DNA of 64,000 nucleotides from Mycobacterium heidelbergense (GTDB lineage: Bacteria; Actinomycetota; Actinomycetes; Mycobacteriales; Mycobacteriaceae), in contig NZ_AP022615.1 of NCBI RefSeq assembly GCF_010730745.1, positions 2,728,001-2,792,000 on the forward strand. The letters run 5' to 3'. Under the pieces are notes generated by a model that did no database searches, was not told where the DNA came from, and saw nothing but the letters and a program-made list of their open reading frames with translations. Shown here piece after piece: positions 9,030-18,160 of the stretch. Positions within the stretch are counted from its first letter, which is position 1. Each line of letters starts with the position of its first letter. A program made the position numbers and the translations under genes.

Positions 9030-10231
9030 ACATGCTCGACGGTGCGGATGTGTTCGCGACGGAAACCAAGCCCCATTATCCGGCCCAGTAGCCGTTTGAC
9101 GGGCGGGGAGTGGCTCAGTAATCGCAACGTCCACAGCGGCGGGGCAGCTTTGCTCAATCGAGCGAGGTTGGCCGTCTGAGCGCCCTGCAGCCGCTGCGCG
9201 ATCCGTGTCGGGGTCTCGCGACGTTTCTGCACCGCGCGCAGATCGTCGTTACCCACCCGGTCGTTTCGCAACGGTCCGGCAAGTGAATTGGCGGCGGCCA
9301 CCGCGTCGGCGATGGCATAGTTCACGCCTATCCCGCCGACCGGGGACATCGCGTGTGCGGCATCCCCGATACACAACAATCCCGGCAGCCACCAGCGTCG
9401 CAATCCGTTGGCGCGCACGGATAGCAGTTTGACCTGGTCCCAATCGGTCAGCGAGTCGAGGCTGGTGGCTAAAAATGGTGCGGCCGAAGCGATCTTGGAT
9501 CGGAACTCCGGTAGCCCTGCCGCCTGGACTCGTTCGAAGCCGTCCTTGTCGATGATGGTTCCACACTGCCAGTAGTCGCCACGATCGATCGCGATGATGA
9601 TCTGGCCGCTACCGAGGTATCCGAGAGTCTCGGGTGCGGAATCAGCACGCGGAAGCCGGAACCAGAGCACGTCGATCGGCATCGGAAACTCGGTGACCGG
9701 CAGTCCAGACTGCTCCCGGATTATCGACCATCGTCCGTCGCAGGCGACCGTCACATCGGCGCGAATCTCGACGGGTCGACCCGCGGCCTGGGCGGTGACG
9801 CCGACCACCCGATCGTCCTCCCAGAGCAGTCCGGTGACTTCGGTGTTCATCTCGAGTCGGAAGGACGGGTACCGCTTGGCCTTGGCCGCCAGGAAGTTCA
9901 GGAAGTCCCACTGCGGTGCCAACACGACGTACTTGCAGGCGGTTGGCAGATGGCGGAAGTCGACGAGATCGAAAGCCTGGCCGTTGAATCCAATGCCCAG
10001 CTGTTCCAGCTTGTGGTGCGGGACCTCGTGCAGGAACTCGTCGAGTATTCCGAGCTCATGCATCAGCTCTGTGGTCGATGGATGAACCGTGTCCCCGCGG
10101 AAGTCGCGGAGAAAGTCGCCGTGCTTCTCCACCAGGATGGTCGGCACACCCGACCGCGCCAGCAGATAGCCGAGCATTATCCCGGCCGGGCCGCCGCCGG
10201 CCACCAGGCACGTCGTCCGCCAACGATCCAT
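9026..10231 (-). CDS. FAD-dependent aromatic-ring monooxygenase-like protein
   Basis: Group A flavoprotein monooxygenase-like protein of 401 residues. The N-terminal dinucleotide motif GGGPAGIMLGYLLARSG (12-28), acidic residue Glu35, a central CDGRWS segment (~168) and the second FAD motif GDAAHAMSPVGGIGVNYA (from 289) are visible. Such enzymes hydroxylate aromatic or polyketide-like compounds, including some antibiotics, using NAD(P)H and O2; the substrate here is unknown. It lies 4 bp downstream of a TetR gene on the same strand, so they are co-transcribed. Neither gene is in the M. tuberculosis purD-ggtA interval as I know it, so this is an accessory insertion. Confidence 0.88.
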   Translation of the reverse strand: MDRWRTTCLVAGGGPAGIMLGYLLARSGVPTILVEKHGDFLRDFRGDTVHPSTTELMHELGILDEFLHEVPHHKLEQLGIGFNGQAFDLVDFRHLPTACKYVVLAPQWDFLNFLAAKAKRYPSFRLEMNTEVTGLLWEDDRVVGVTAQAAGRPVEIRADVTVACDGRWSIIREQSGLPVTEFPMPIDVLWFRLPRADSAPETLGYLGSGQIIIAIDRGDYWQCGTIIDKDGFERVQAAGLPEFRSKIASAAPFLATSLDSLTDWDQVKLLSVRANGLRRWWLPGLLCIGDAAHAMSPVGGIGVNYAIADAVAAANSLAGPLRNDRVGNDDLRAVQKRRETPTRIAQRLQGAQTANLARLSKAAPPLWTLRLLSHSPPVKRLLGRIMGLGFRREHIRTVEHV

Positions 10232-10235
10232 GGCT

Positions 10236-10967
10236 CTACCGCTTTCCGTCCGGCGCGATGGTGGTGCGGTGTAACGCCGCGATCCAGCTCCTCACCGCGC
10301 GGGCGTCAACACGGTTCAGCGCGCCGGCCGGCACACCCAGGTACCGCTCGATCGCTTCCATGTGTGCCCCATGGGTGTTCACCATCTCCTTGACGCTCGT
10401 TGGCGACGGTGACCGGTGCGGCACGGCCAGCAGCCGCCGGACCATATCGTCTTGGAGCGCCTGGATGATGGCGATGATGATCGCCCCGGCCTGATCGGGA
10501 TAAGCGGTCGCGAACCGGCCCTCGTCGACCCCCTGACGGACGACCGCGGTCAGCAGGGGCGCTAATCGCTTCGCGCTCTCTCGATCCACCAGCAGCCGAA
10601 AGGCGAGGTTATCGGCCGAATACCACACCGGCAGCATCGCCACGAAGAGGTCCTGGCGCTCCGATTTCCAGCGGATGATCTCGCCGAAGAAGGCCTGCAA
10701 TTTCTTGACGGCCCCCAGTTCGGGATTCTCGACAACCGCTGCAAGAGCCCGCTCGGACTCGCCGACCAGGCGCGTGGTGAGGGCGTCGATCACCGCCGGC
10801 TTGGAGTCGAAGTAGTGGTAGAAAGCCCCCTTGGAAATGTGCAGGTCGTCGAGGATGTCTTGGACCGTCAGGCGCTCGTATCCGGTGGACAGGATCAACC
10901 GCTGCGCGGCGTCGAGGATTTCGTCACGCCGCGCGGCGTGTTCGGCGATGTTGATCGTCCTGGCCAC
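10236..10967 (-). CDS. TetR-family regulator paired with the flavin monooxygenase
   Basis: TetR repressor of 243 residues starting with GTG at 10965-10967. The HTH is at about residues 33-56 (LTVQDILDDLHISKGAFYHYFDSK), followed by a longer ligand domain. An imperfect palindrome 15 bp upstream (10982-10998) is a probable operator, which implies autoregulation and co-control of the monooxygenase. The inducer is likely an aromatic or lipophilic compound that the monooxygenase handles; this is inference from the pairing. Confidence 0.9.
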   Translation of the reverse strand: MARTINIAEHAARRDEILDAAQRLILSTGYERLTVQDILDDLHISKGAFYHYFDSKPAVIDALTTRLVGESERALAAVVENPELGAVKKLQAFFGEIIRWKSERQDLFVAMLPVWYSADNLAFRLLVDRESAKRLAPLLTAVVRQGVDEGRFATAYPDQAGAIIIAIIQALQDDMVRRLLAVPHRSPSPTSVKEMVNTHGAHMEAIERYLGVPAGALNRVDARAVRSWIAALHRTTIAPDGKR

Positions 10968-10981
10968 CGCACCCCATTATT

Positions 10982-10998
10982 AGACCGACGGTTGGTTT
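10982..10998. promoter_or_regulatory. Candidate TetR operator
   Basis: AGACCGACGGTTGGTTT is an imperfect 17-bp palindrome (12 of 17 positions symmetric, half-site RACCRAC). It lies 15 bp upstream of the GTG of the TetR gene. Spacing and symmetry fit a TetR dimer site. Confidence 0.5.
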
Positions 10999-11072
10999 AT
11001 TTATTGGTAGTCTCGCTCGCCGGCCGCGTCTGGTCAAGGGGTACGGCCAAAGACCGTTGGGCACCTGGAAGT

Positions 11073-12656
11073 TCAGAAGGCGGCGGCTTGTCCGTCGCGG
11101 CGCGGATCGCTCGCCGCAAGATACCCGTCGTCGAGGCGCCAGATCGCCTGGCAGCTGCCGAATTGGTTGTAGTCGTCCACGGTGATCAGGTCGTGTCCGC
11201 GCCGCTGCAGCTCGTCGAGGGTCGAGGGCGGGAAACCCCTTTCGCAGCTGACCTGCAGGCCGTGCACCCACCGGAACCGCGGGCCGTCACACGCGGCCTG
11301 CGGATTCTGCCCGTGGTCGGCGATGCGCACCATCATCTGCACGTGGCCCTGGGGTTGCATCGTGCCGCCCATCACTCCAAAGCTCATCACCGGGGCGCCG
11401 TTCTTGGTGACGAAACCCGGGATGATCGTGTGGTACGGGCGCTTGTTGGGCCCGACCCGGTTCGGATGGCCTTGAGCGACAGCGAAATCCGCGCCCCTGT
11501 TCTGTAGCGAAATCCCGGTGCCCGGCACCACCACGCCGGAGCCGAAACCCATGTAGTTGGACTGGATCATCGACACCATCACGCCCGCGGCGTCGGCGGC
11601 GGTCAGATAGACGGTGCCGCCCTTCGGTGTGTCCGCGAACGCCGGCTTCGCCCGCTTGGGATCGATCGAGGCCGCGCGCTGCCGCAGGTATTCGCCGTCC
11701 AACAAGCGGTGCGGCGCCAGCGCCATGTGGTCGATGTCGGCAACGTGGGCCCGGGCGTCGGCGAACGCCAACTTCACCGCTTCGATCTGCAGATGCACGC
11801 TGTCGGCGGAATCGACTGGCAGCGAGGGCATGTCGAAGTGCTCCAGGATGCCCAAAGCGATGAGCGCCACGATCCCCTGGCTGTTGGGCGGTATTTCGTG
11901 CACCGTGTATCCGCGGTAGGTGGAGTCGATCGTGCCCACCCAGTCGGCGCGATGAGCGGCGAGGTCATCGGCGCGCATGACCCCGCCGTGGGCCGCCGCG
12001 TGCGCCTCGAGCCTGTCGGCCAGCTCGCCGCGGTAAAGCGCCTCGCCGTTGGTCTCGGCGAGCAGTTCCAGCGTGGCCGCGTGATGGGGAAGCCTAAACA
12101 GCTCACCGGGTTTGGGTGCCCGCTTGGCGGGCAGGAACGTCTCGGCGAAGCCGGGCTGGTCCTTGAACAGCGGCGCCTGCGCCGCCCATTGCTCGGCGAC
12201 GGTCGGCGACACCAGAAAGCCGTTGCGGCCATACGCTATCGCGGGCTTGAACAGCGTCGTGAAGGGAAGCTGTCCGAACGTGGCGTGCAGCTCGGCCCAC
12301 GCCGACACCGCCCCGGGCACGGTCACCGAATTCCAGCCCAGCGCGGGAACGGGGTTGCCGCCGAAGTACTCTGGCGTCCAGCCAGCGGGCGAGCGGCCGG
12401 ACGCGTTCAGTCCGTGCAATCGCGCGCCGTCCCAGACGATGGCGAACGCGTCCGAGCCGATGCCGTTGGACACCGGCTCGACGATCGTGAGTGTGATGGC
12501 GGTGGCGATCGCCGCGTCCACCGCGTTGCCTCCCTCGGCGAGCATTCGCAGGCCGGCTTGCGCGGCAAGCGGCTGCGACGTGCACACAACGTTTTCCGCG
12601 AGCACGGGCTTTCGCGGCCAGGCGTAGGGCAAGTTCCAACCGAACGGTGTGGTCAC
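11073..12656 (-). CDS. ggtA: Gamma-glutamyltransferase family protein
   Basis: Ntn-hydrolase of the gamma-glutamyltranspeptidase family, 527 residues from a GTG at 12654-12656. The large-subunit features (VVCTSQPLAAQAGLRMLAEGGNAVDAA, EPVSNGIGSD) are followed by the autocleavage/nucleophile region GGTVYLTAADAAG, and by SNYMGFGSGVVVPGTGI for the small subunit. The family hydrolyses or transfers gamma-glutamyl groups; in mycobacteria, which use mycothiol, the substrate may not be glutathione. No signal peptide is seen, so it appears cytosolic. It is the orthologue of Rv0773c in conserved position. Confidence 0.92.
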   Translation of the reverse strand: MTTPFGWNLPYAWPRKPVLAENVVCTSQPLAAQAGLRMLAEGGNAVDAAIATAITLTIVEPVSNGIGSDAFAIVWDGARLHGLNASGRSPAGWTPEYFGGNPVPALGWNSVTVPGAVSAWAELHATFGQLPFTTLFKPAIAYGRNGFLVSPTVAEQWAAQAPLFKDQPGFAETFLPAKRAPKPGELFRLPHHAATLELLAETNGEALYRGELADRLEAHAAAHGGVMRADDLAAHRADWVGTIDSTYRGYTVHEIPPNSQGIVALIALGILEHFDMPSLPVDSADSVHLQIEAVKLAFADARAHVADIDHMALAPHRLLDGEYLRQRAASIDPKRAKPAFADTPKGGTVYLTAADAAGVMVSMIQSNYMGFGSGVVVPGTGISLQNRGADFAVAQGHPNRVGPNKRPYHTIIPGFVTKNGAPVMSFGVMGGTMQPQGHVQMMVRIADHGQNPQAACDGPRFRWVHGLQVSCERGFPPSTLDELQRRGHDLITVDDYNQFGSCQAIWRLDDGYLAASDPRRDGQAAAF

Positions 12657-12710
12657 CCCTGCGAGCGTAACGCTGACGCGATTTTTGGCGCGATTTTTCG
12701 CCGTGGCGTT

Positions 12711-12739
12711 TCCCCCTCAATCGGGCGGCGCCCCCACCC
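12711..12739. repeat. GC-rich short element, copy B
   Basis: Imperfect match to the element at 1154-1182 (C5, then CAATCGGG, then GCGCCCCCACC). It lies between the esterase stop and the ggtA start. The similarity is clear in the second half only. Confidence 0.25.
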
Positions 12740-12752
12740 GGCGGACCCGAGA

Positions 12753-13643
12753 CTACGCCGTGAGCAGCGGCGCCATCCAGGTCAGCTCGGCCGGTAGCTG
12801 CGAGCTCCAGAACTCTGCGTTGTGCCCGCCGGGCGAAAATCCGCCCGCGGGCCTGTTTGGCAGTTGGGCAACGAACTGCTTCGTCGCCGCATAGAACGGG
12901 TCGCTGTCACCGCAATCCACGCGAATCGGGATCGACGCCAGCGCCGGCATTCCGAACACCGAGTTCGCCGCGAAGTCGTCGGGCCCGTCGAACGCGCCGG
13001 GTGCGGCCGCCCCGGAAGACAGCCACAACGCCGGGCTCACCGCGCAGATCGCCGCGGTGCGTGCGGGTCCCAGCCGGCCGCCGAGCAGCAATGCACCGTA
13101 GCCACCCATCGACCAGCCCAAGAACGCCACGCGGGAAGTGTCCAGATTCTGGCCGCCCAGCATCGGGATGAGCTCGTCCAGCACCATGGCCCCGGCGTCC
13201 TCGCCGGACGCTCTCTTGTGCCAATAGCTGCCGCCGCCGTCAACGGCGACCACCGCAAACGGCGGCAGACCGGCGTCGACCGCCTGGGCCAGACCCTGCT
13301 CGACGCCGCCGGCCATCACGGTCGATGCGTCGCTGCCCTTGCCGTGCAGCGCGATCACCGGTCGCAGCGGCTTGGTCTGGCCCGGCGGACGCGCGATCGC
13401 CCAATTGGTCGATATGCCACCGCGGGCAGCCGACACGAAGGAGCCGGTCACCATCGTCGGTGCCGGCTGAGTCGAGGGGGCAGGTTCACCCGGTGCCAAC
13501 GGCGCCCGGGTGCCGCCCGTCGGCCCGGGCGAGGCGTGCGATGTTCGGGGCTGGAACAGGGCATCGAGGGCGTATCCGCCGACGGCGCCGGCGGCCGCGC
13601 TGACACCCAAACCGAGCAGGGTGCGGCGGCTCAGGTCGGGCAT
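12753..13643 (-). CDS. Exported esterase-like alpha/beta hydrolase (Rv0774c-like)
   Basis: Putative secreted esterase of the esterase D/antigen 85-like fold, 296 residues from the ATG at 13641-13643. The N-terminus DLSRRTLLGLG followed by a hydrophobic stretch is a twin-arginine signal, then a Pro/Thr-rich linker (~35-65). The nucleophile elbow GWSMGG carries Ser178, and a late GGHNAEFW could provide the catalytic His. Upstream in-frame starts (ATG at 13652 and 13655, TTG at 13682) would add a few residues and none has a good ribosome site. It is divergent from a TetR gene that may control it. Confidence 0.85.
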   Translation of the reverse strand: MPDLSRRTLLGLGVSAAAGAVGGYALDALFQPRTSHASPGPTGGTRAPLAPGEPAPSTQPAPTMVTGSFVSAARGGISTNWAIARPPGQTKPLRPVIALHGKGSDASTVMAGGVEQGLAQAVDAGLPPFAVVAVDGGGSYWHKRASGEDAGAMVLDELIPMLGGQNLDTSRVAFLGWSMGGYGALLLGGRLGPARTAAICAVSPALWLSSGAAAPGAFDGPDDFAANSVFGMPALASIPIRVDCGDSDPFYAATKQFVAQLPNRPAGGFSPGGHNAEFWSSQLPAELTWMAPLLTA

Positions 13644-13716
13644 GCGGGCCATCATGCCATGGCCGTTTGGCCGAAATGGCAATGCAGTACCACTTTGACT
13701 GGCACGATGGCTACTC

Positions 13717-14334
13717 GTGACTGCAGCAGTTACTCCGAAAGGAGAACGTCGGCGGTATGCGCTCGTGAGCGCGGCCGCCGAGCTGCTTGCCGAAGGCGGG
13801 TTCGAATCGGTGCGGCACCGGGCGGTCGCTCGGCGGGCCGGCCTGCCGTTGGCCTCTACTACTTACTACTTTTCGTCTCTCGACGATTTGATCGCGCGGG
13901 CCGTCGAGCACATCGCGATGATCGAGGTGGCGCAACTCCGCGCGCGGGTGACCGCCTTGTCCCGGCGGCGCCGGGGGCCCGAGACCACCGCCGAGGTGCT
14001 GGCTGACCTGCTGGTGGGGGACCTGTCCGATCCGGCGCTGGCCGAACAGCTGATATCGCGATATGAGCGACATATCGCCTGCACCCGGTTGCCCACGTTG
14101 CGCGAGACGATGCGCCGCAGCCTGCGCCAGCGCGCCGAGGCCGTGGCCGAGGCCCTCGAGCGATCCGGCCGATCGGTGCGCATCGAGCTGGTGTGCACGC
14201 TGATCTGCGCGGTCGATGGTTCGGTGGTCTCCGCCCTGGTCGAGGGCCGAGATCCCGCCGCCGTCGCGCTGGGGACGGTGGTCGACCTCGTCGACGTGCT
14301 CGCGCCCATCGACACGCGACCGGTGCAGATCTGA
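13717..14334 (+). CDS. TetR-family regulator (Rv0775-like)
   Basis: TetR-type regulator of 205 residues from a GTG at 13717. The HTH is at about residues 31-54 (VRHRAVARRAGLPLASTTYYF), followed by a helical effector domain. It is divergently transcribed from the exported esterase with a 73-bp gap, the classical arrangement for a regulator of the neighbouring gene. No clear palindrome was seen in that gap, so the target is inferred from position only. Confidence 0.88.
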   Translation: MTAAVTPKGERRRYALVSAAAELLAEGGFESVRHRAVARRAGLPLASTTYYFSSLDDLIARAVEHIAMIEVAQLRARVTALSRRRRGPETTAEVLADLLVGDLSDPALAEQLISRYERHIACTRLPTLRETMRRSLRQRAEAVAEALERSGRSVRIELVCTLICAVDGSVVSALVEGRDPAAVALGTVVDLVDVLAPIDTRPVQI

Positions 14335-14476
14335 GCGGTTAGGGGCGGGCCACGGCGACGGTGCCGACCTGTCGCATCCGCCATACTGGCCTCCGCTGCG
14401 AAGGGGGTGCCCGCTGTGGCGGCTGTGACGACTGCGATGCCGGGGGAGAGCCGGGCCATCGGGGCACCCCGAACCG

Positions 14477-14482
14477 TAAGCT
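14477..14482 (+). promoter_or_regulatory. -10 element of leaderless purB promoter
   Basis: TAAGCT, 8 bp upstream of the purB GTG at 14491, without any ribosome-binding site. Fits leaderless initiation. Confidence 0.5.
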
Positions 14483-14490
14483 GTCTGCTT

Positions 14491-15909
14491 GTGAGCATTC
14501 CGAACGTCCTGGCCGCCCGGTACGCCAGCGCGGAGATGGTCGCGATCTGGTCGCCGGAGGCCAAGGTCGTCGCGGAGCGGCGGCTGTGGCTGGCGGTGCT
14601 GCGGGCCCAGGCGGAATTGGGAGCTCACGTTCCCGCGAACGCGATCGCCGACTACGAGCGGGTGCTCGACGACGTCGACCTGGCCTCGATCGCCGCCCGC
14701 GAACGGGTGCTGCGCCACGACGTCAAGGCCCGCATCGAGGAATTCAACGCGCTGGCCGGCCACGAGCACGTGCACAAGGGGATGACCAGCCGCGACCTCA
14801 CCGAGAACGTGGAGCAGCTGCAGATCCGGCGCTCGCTGGAATTGGTTTTCTCGCATGGGGTTGCGGTGGTGGCGCGGCTTGCCGAGCGGGCGGTCGCCTA
14901 TCGCGACCTGGTGATGGCCGGGCGCAGCCACAACGTCGCCGCGCAGGCCACCACGCTGGGCAAGCGGTTCGCCTCCGCGGCGCAGGAGACGCTGATCGCG
15001 TTGACCAGGCTGCGGGAGCTGATCGACCGCTACCCGCTGCGCGGCATCAAGGGTCCGATGGGCACCGCGCAGGACATGCTCGACCTGCTGGGCGGGGACG
15101 CGGCCAAGCTGGCCGAGCTCGAGAGGCGCGTGGCTGAATTCTTAGGCTTCTCAACGGTTTTGATCAGCGTCGGGCAGGTCTACCCGCGCTCGCTGGACCA
15201 CGACGTGATCTCGGCGCTGGTGCAGCTCGGCGCCGGACCGTCGTCGCTGGCCCACACCATCCGGCTGATGGCCGGGCACGAGCTGGTCACCGAGGGATTC
15301 ACCGAAGGACAGGTCGGCTCGTCGGCGATGCCGCACAAGATGAACACCCGCAGTTGTGAACGCGTCAACGGGCTGCAGGTGGTGCTGCGCGGCTACGCGT
15401 CGATGGCCGCCGAGCTGGCGGGCGCGCAGTGGAACGAGGGCGACGTGTTCTGCTCGGTGGTGCGCCGGGTCGCGTTGCCGGACAGCTTCTTTGCCGTCGA
15501 CGGGCAGATCGAGACGGTCCTGACGGTGCTCGACGAGTTCGGCGCCTACCCGGCGGTGATCGCCCGCGAGCTGGATCGCTACCTGCCGTTCCTGGCGACC
15601 ACCAAGGTGCTCATCGCCGCGGTGCGCGCCGGCATGGGTCGCGAGGCCGCCCACCATGTGATCCGGGAGCACGCGGTGGCGACGGCGCTGGCCATGCGGG
15701 AACGCGGCGCGGAGCCCGACCTGGTGGAGCGGTTGGCCGCCGACGAGCGGCTGCCGCTGGACCGCGCGGCCCTGGACGCCGCGCTGGCCGACAAGAGGGC
15801 GTTCACCGGTGCCGCCGGTGACCAGGTCGACGAGGTGGTCGCGATGGTGGAGGAATTGGTGGGCCGCTACCCCGACGCCGCCAAATACACCCCGGGGGCG
15901 ATCCTGTGA
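14491..15909 (+). CDS. purB: Adenylosuccinate lyase
   Basis: Cleaves SAICAR to AICAR and adenylosuccinate to AMP, acting twice in purine synthesis. 472 residues from the GTG at 14491 give the expected N-terminus SIPNVLAARYAS; upstream in-frame starts would add unrelated residues. The fumarase/ASL signature GSSAMPHKMN lies near residues 275-284, and MTSRDLTENVEQ and AGRSHNVAAQATT form other active-site segments. The stop overlaps the GTG of cyp126 (GTGA at 15906-15909). Confidence 0.97.
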   Translation: MSIPNVLAARYASAEMVAIWSPEAKVVAERRLWLAVLRAQAELGAHVPANAIADYERVLDDVDLASIAARERVLRHDVKARIEEFNALAGHEHVHKGMTSRDLTENVEQLQIRRSLELVFSHGVAVVARLAERAVAYRDLVMAGRSHNVAAQATTLGKRFASAAQETLIALTRLRELIDRYPLRGIKGPMGTAQDMLDLLGGDAAKLAELERRVAEFLGFSTVLISVGQVYPRSLDHDVISALVQLGAGPSSLAHTIRLMAGHELVTEGFTEGQVGSSAMPHKMNTRSCERVNGLQVVLRGYASMAAELAGAQWNEGDVFCSVVRRVALPDSFFAVDGQIETVLTVLDEFGAYPAVIARELDRYLPFLATTKVLIAAVRAGMGREAAHHVIREHAVATALAMRERGAEPDLVERLAADERLPLDRAALDAALADKRAFTGAAGDQVDEVVAMVEELVGRYPDAAKYTPGAIL

Positions 15910-17153
15910 CTCTCGCCGGCGCCCTTTCGGGGATCGACTTCACCGATCTGGACAACTTCGCCAACGGATTTCCGCATGACCTGTTCGCCGTCCACCGCCG
16001 CGAGGCACCGGTGTACTGGCACCAGCCGACCGACAACACGCCCGACGGGGAGGGTTTCTGGTCCGTCGCCACCTACGCGGAAACCCTTGCAGTGCTGAGG
16101 GATCCGGTGACATTCTCCTCGGTCACCGGCGGCGAGCGACCTTTCGGCGGCACGCTGTTGCAGGACCTGGCCATCGCGGGCCAGGTGCTCAACATGATGG
16201 ACGACCCGCGGCATTCCCAGATCCGGCGACTCGTCAGCTCCGGGCTGACGCCACGGATGATCCGTCGGGTCGAGGACGACCTGCGGTCGCGGACGCGCCG
16301 ACTGCTGGACGCGGTGGTGCCGGGCGAACCGTTCGACTTCCTCGTCGACATCGCCGCCGAGCTGCCCATGCAGATGATCTGCATCCTGCTCGGAGTTCCC
16401 GAATCCGAACGACATTGGCTGTTCGAGGCCATCGAGCCGCAGTTCGACTTCGGCGGCTCCCGCAAGGCGTCCCTGTCGCAGCTTTCGCTAGAGGAGGCCG
16501 GGTCACGGATGTACGCCTACGGCCAGGAATTGATCGCGTCGAAGCGCGCTACGCCGACCGATGACATGCTGTCCGTCGTCACCAATGCGATGCTCGATGA
16601 CGCCGAGGCGCCGGTCTTGTCCGATCTCGAGCTGTACCTGTTCTTCAGCCTGCTGTTCAGCGCCGGCGCGGAGACGACCCGCAACGCGGTCGCCGGTGGG
16701 CTGCTGGCGCTGGCCGATCATCCGCGGCAATTGCACGAGCTTCGCCGGGATTTCGACATGCTCCCGACCGCGGTCGAGGAGATGGTGCGGTGGACGTCGC
16801 CGTCGCCGTCGAAGCGGCGCACCGCCACGCGCGACGTCACGCTCGGTGGCCAGTCGATCGAGGCGGGACAGAAGGTGCAGATCTGGGAGGGCTCGGCCAA
16901 CCGCGATGCCGGCGTGTTCGACCGCGCCGACGAGTTCGACATCGCCCGAAAGCCCAACCCGCACCTGGGTTTCGGCCAGGGCGTGCACTACTGCCTCGGC
17001 GCCAACCTGGCCCGGTTGGAGCTGCGGGTGCTGTTCGAGGAGCTGCTGTCGCGCTTTTCCGCGGTGCGGGTCGTGCGGCCCGTCGAATGGACCCGCAGCA
17101 ACCGGCACACCGGCATCAGGCATCTCGTCGTAGAGCTGCTCGAAGGACCGTGA
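15906..17153 (+). CDS. cyp126: Cytochrome P450 CYP126
   Basis: P450 of 415 residues. The I-helix SAGAETTRNA is near residue 255, ExxR (EEMVRW) near 285, and the heme loop GFGQGVHYCLG carries Cys363. It is orthologous to Rv0778 by sequence and position, directly after purB. The GTG start overlaps the purB stop by 4 bp, so it is translated from a purB transcript. Its stop in turn overlaps the GTG of the TDT transporter. The biological substrate is not established. Confidence 0.94.
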   Translation: MTLAGALSGIDFTDLDNFANGFPHDLFAVHRREAPVYWHQPTDNTPDGEGFWSVATYAETLAVLRDPVTFSSVTGGERPFGGTLLQDLAIAGQVLNMMDDPRHSQIRRLVSSGLTPRMIRRVEDDLRSRTRRLLDAVVPGEPFDFLVDIAAELPMQMICILLGVPESERHWLFEAIEPQFDFGGSRKASLSQLSLEEAGSRMYAYGQELIASKRATPTDDMLSVVTNAMLDDAEAPVLSDLELYLFFSLLFSAGAETTRNAVAGGLLALADHPRQLHELRRDFDMLPTAVEEMVRWTSPSPSKRRTATRDVTLGGQSIEAGQKVQIWEGSANRDAGVFDRADEFDIARKPNPHLGFGQGVHYCLGANLARLELRVLFEELLSRFSAVRVVRPVEWTRSNRHTGIRHLVVELLEGP

Positions 17154-18160
17154 CGATCCGGCTCGCCGACGTCGAGCCGTCACCGGATGCGTTCGCCGCG
17201 GTGATGGCGACCGGGATCCTGTCCATCGCCGCGCGCGACCATCATTACACCGGAATCAGTGAAACGATGGGCGCTCTCGCATCGACGGGCCTGGTCGTTC
17301 TTGTTGCGCTGGTGATCGTTACGCGCCGGCTTTCGCTGTGGGATCTGACGGACCCCGACGTCACGCTGCGATTGTTCACGTTTGTCGCCGCGTGCGCGGT
17401 GCTGGACAGTCGGCTGGCGTCGCAGCCGGTGTTGGTGGCGGTGCTGGGTCTAGCAGCATTGGTGTCTTGGCTGCTGCTGATCGCACTCAGCGCGCGCAAT
17501 ATGGCGGCCGGTCCCCGGTCGGTGTTGCGGGACCAAGCACACGGCGCATGGGAGCTGGCCAGCGTCGGCACCTCCGGTCTGGCGATCGTTGTCACCAAGG
17601 TTGCCCGGTACACGCCCGCGCACTGGTGGCTCTGGGCGGCCGTGCCGGTCTGGGTGGCGGCGCTGTGCATCTACGGAGCGATGACCTGGCTGATCCTCTG
17701 GCGCACGGTGGCCGAGCGGCAGGACCGCGACGGCTTCGAGCCCGACACCTGGATTCTCATGGGCGGTTTGGCCATTGCGACGCTGGCCGGCGACAACATC
17801 CACGGCCTGGCTCCCCGTTGGCTGGCCGGGCCGGTGCTCGTCGTCACCGTGGTGACCTGGGTGGTGGCCACGCTGTGGATTCCGCCGCTGATCCACTTCG
17901 TCCTGCACCGGATCAGCCGCCGCCCCGAAATGCTGCACTTCGCCGGTGTGTGGTGGGCGTTCGTCTTTCCGCTGGGCATGTATTCGGCGGCCAGTTATGC
18001 CATGGCGGCGGAGCTTGGCCAGCGCTCGCTGATCACCGTCTCGCTGGTCTTCTTCTGGGATGCGTTGGCGGCGTGGCTGATCGTGGTCGTCGCCGGGCTG
18101 TTGCGCTTGTGGCGCGTCGTGTCGTCAGCCCGCGCGAATCGTGATGCCGGCCGCCCGTAG
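17150..18160 (+). CDS. TDT/SLAC1-family membrane transporter
   Basis: Polytopic membrane protein of 336 residues with about ten hydrophobic segments, resembling the tellurite-resistance/dicarboxylate transporter (TehA/SLAC1/Mae1) family. Recognisable features are the N-terminal DAFAAVMATGILSIA, typical of the family start, and evenly spaced helices throughout. The family moves C4-dicarboxylates, sulfite or small anions; the substrate is open. The start GTG overlaps the cyp126 stop (GTGA at 17150-17153). It is absent from the M. tuberculosis purB-purC interval as I know it. The 3' end overlaps the convergent Rv0779c-like gene by 36 bp. Confidence 0.8.
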   Translation: MTIRLADVEPSPDAFAAVMATGILSIAARDHHYTGISETMGALASTGLVVLVALVIVTRRLSLWDLTDPDVTLRLFTFVAACAVLDSRLASQPVLVAVLGLAALVSWLLLIALSARNMAAGPRSVLRDQAHGAWELASVGTSGLAIVVTKVARYTPAHWWLWAAVPVWVAALCIYGAMTWLILWRTVAERQDRDGFEPDTWILMGGLAIATLAGDNIHGLAPRWLAGPVLVVTVVTWVVATLWIPPLIHFVLHRISRRPEMLHFAGVWWAFVFPLGMYSAASYAMAAELGQRSLITVSLVFFWDALAAWLIVVVAGLLRLWRVVSSARANRDAGRP

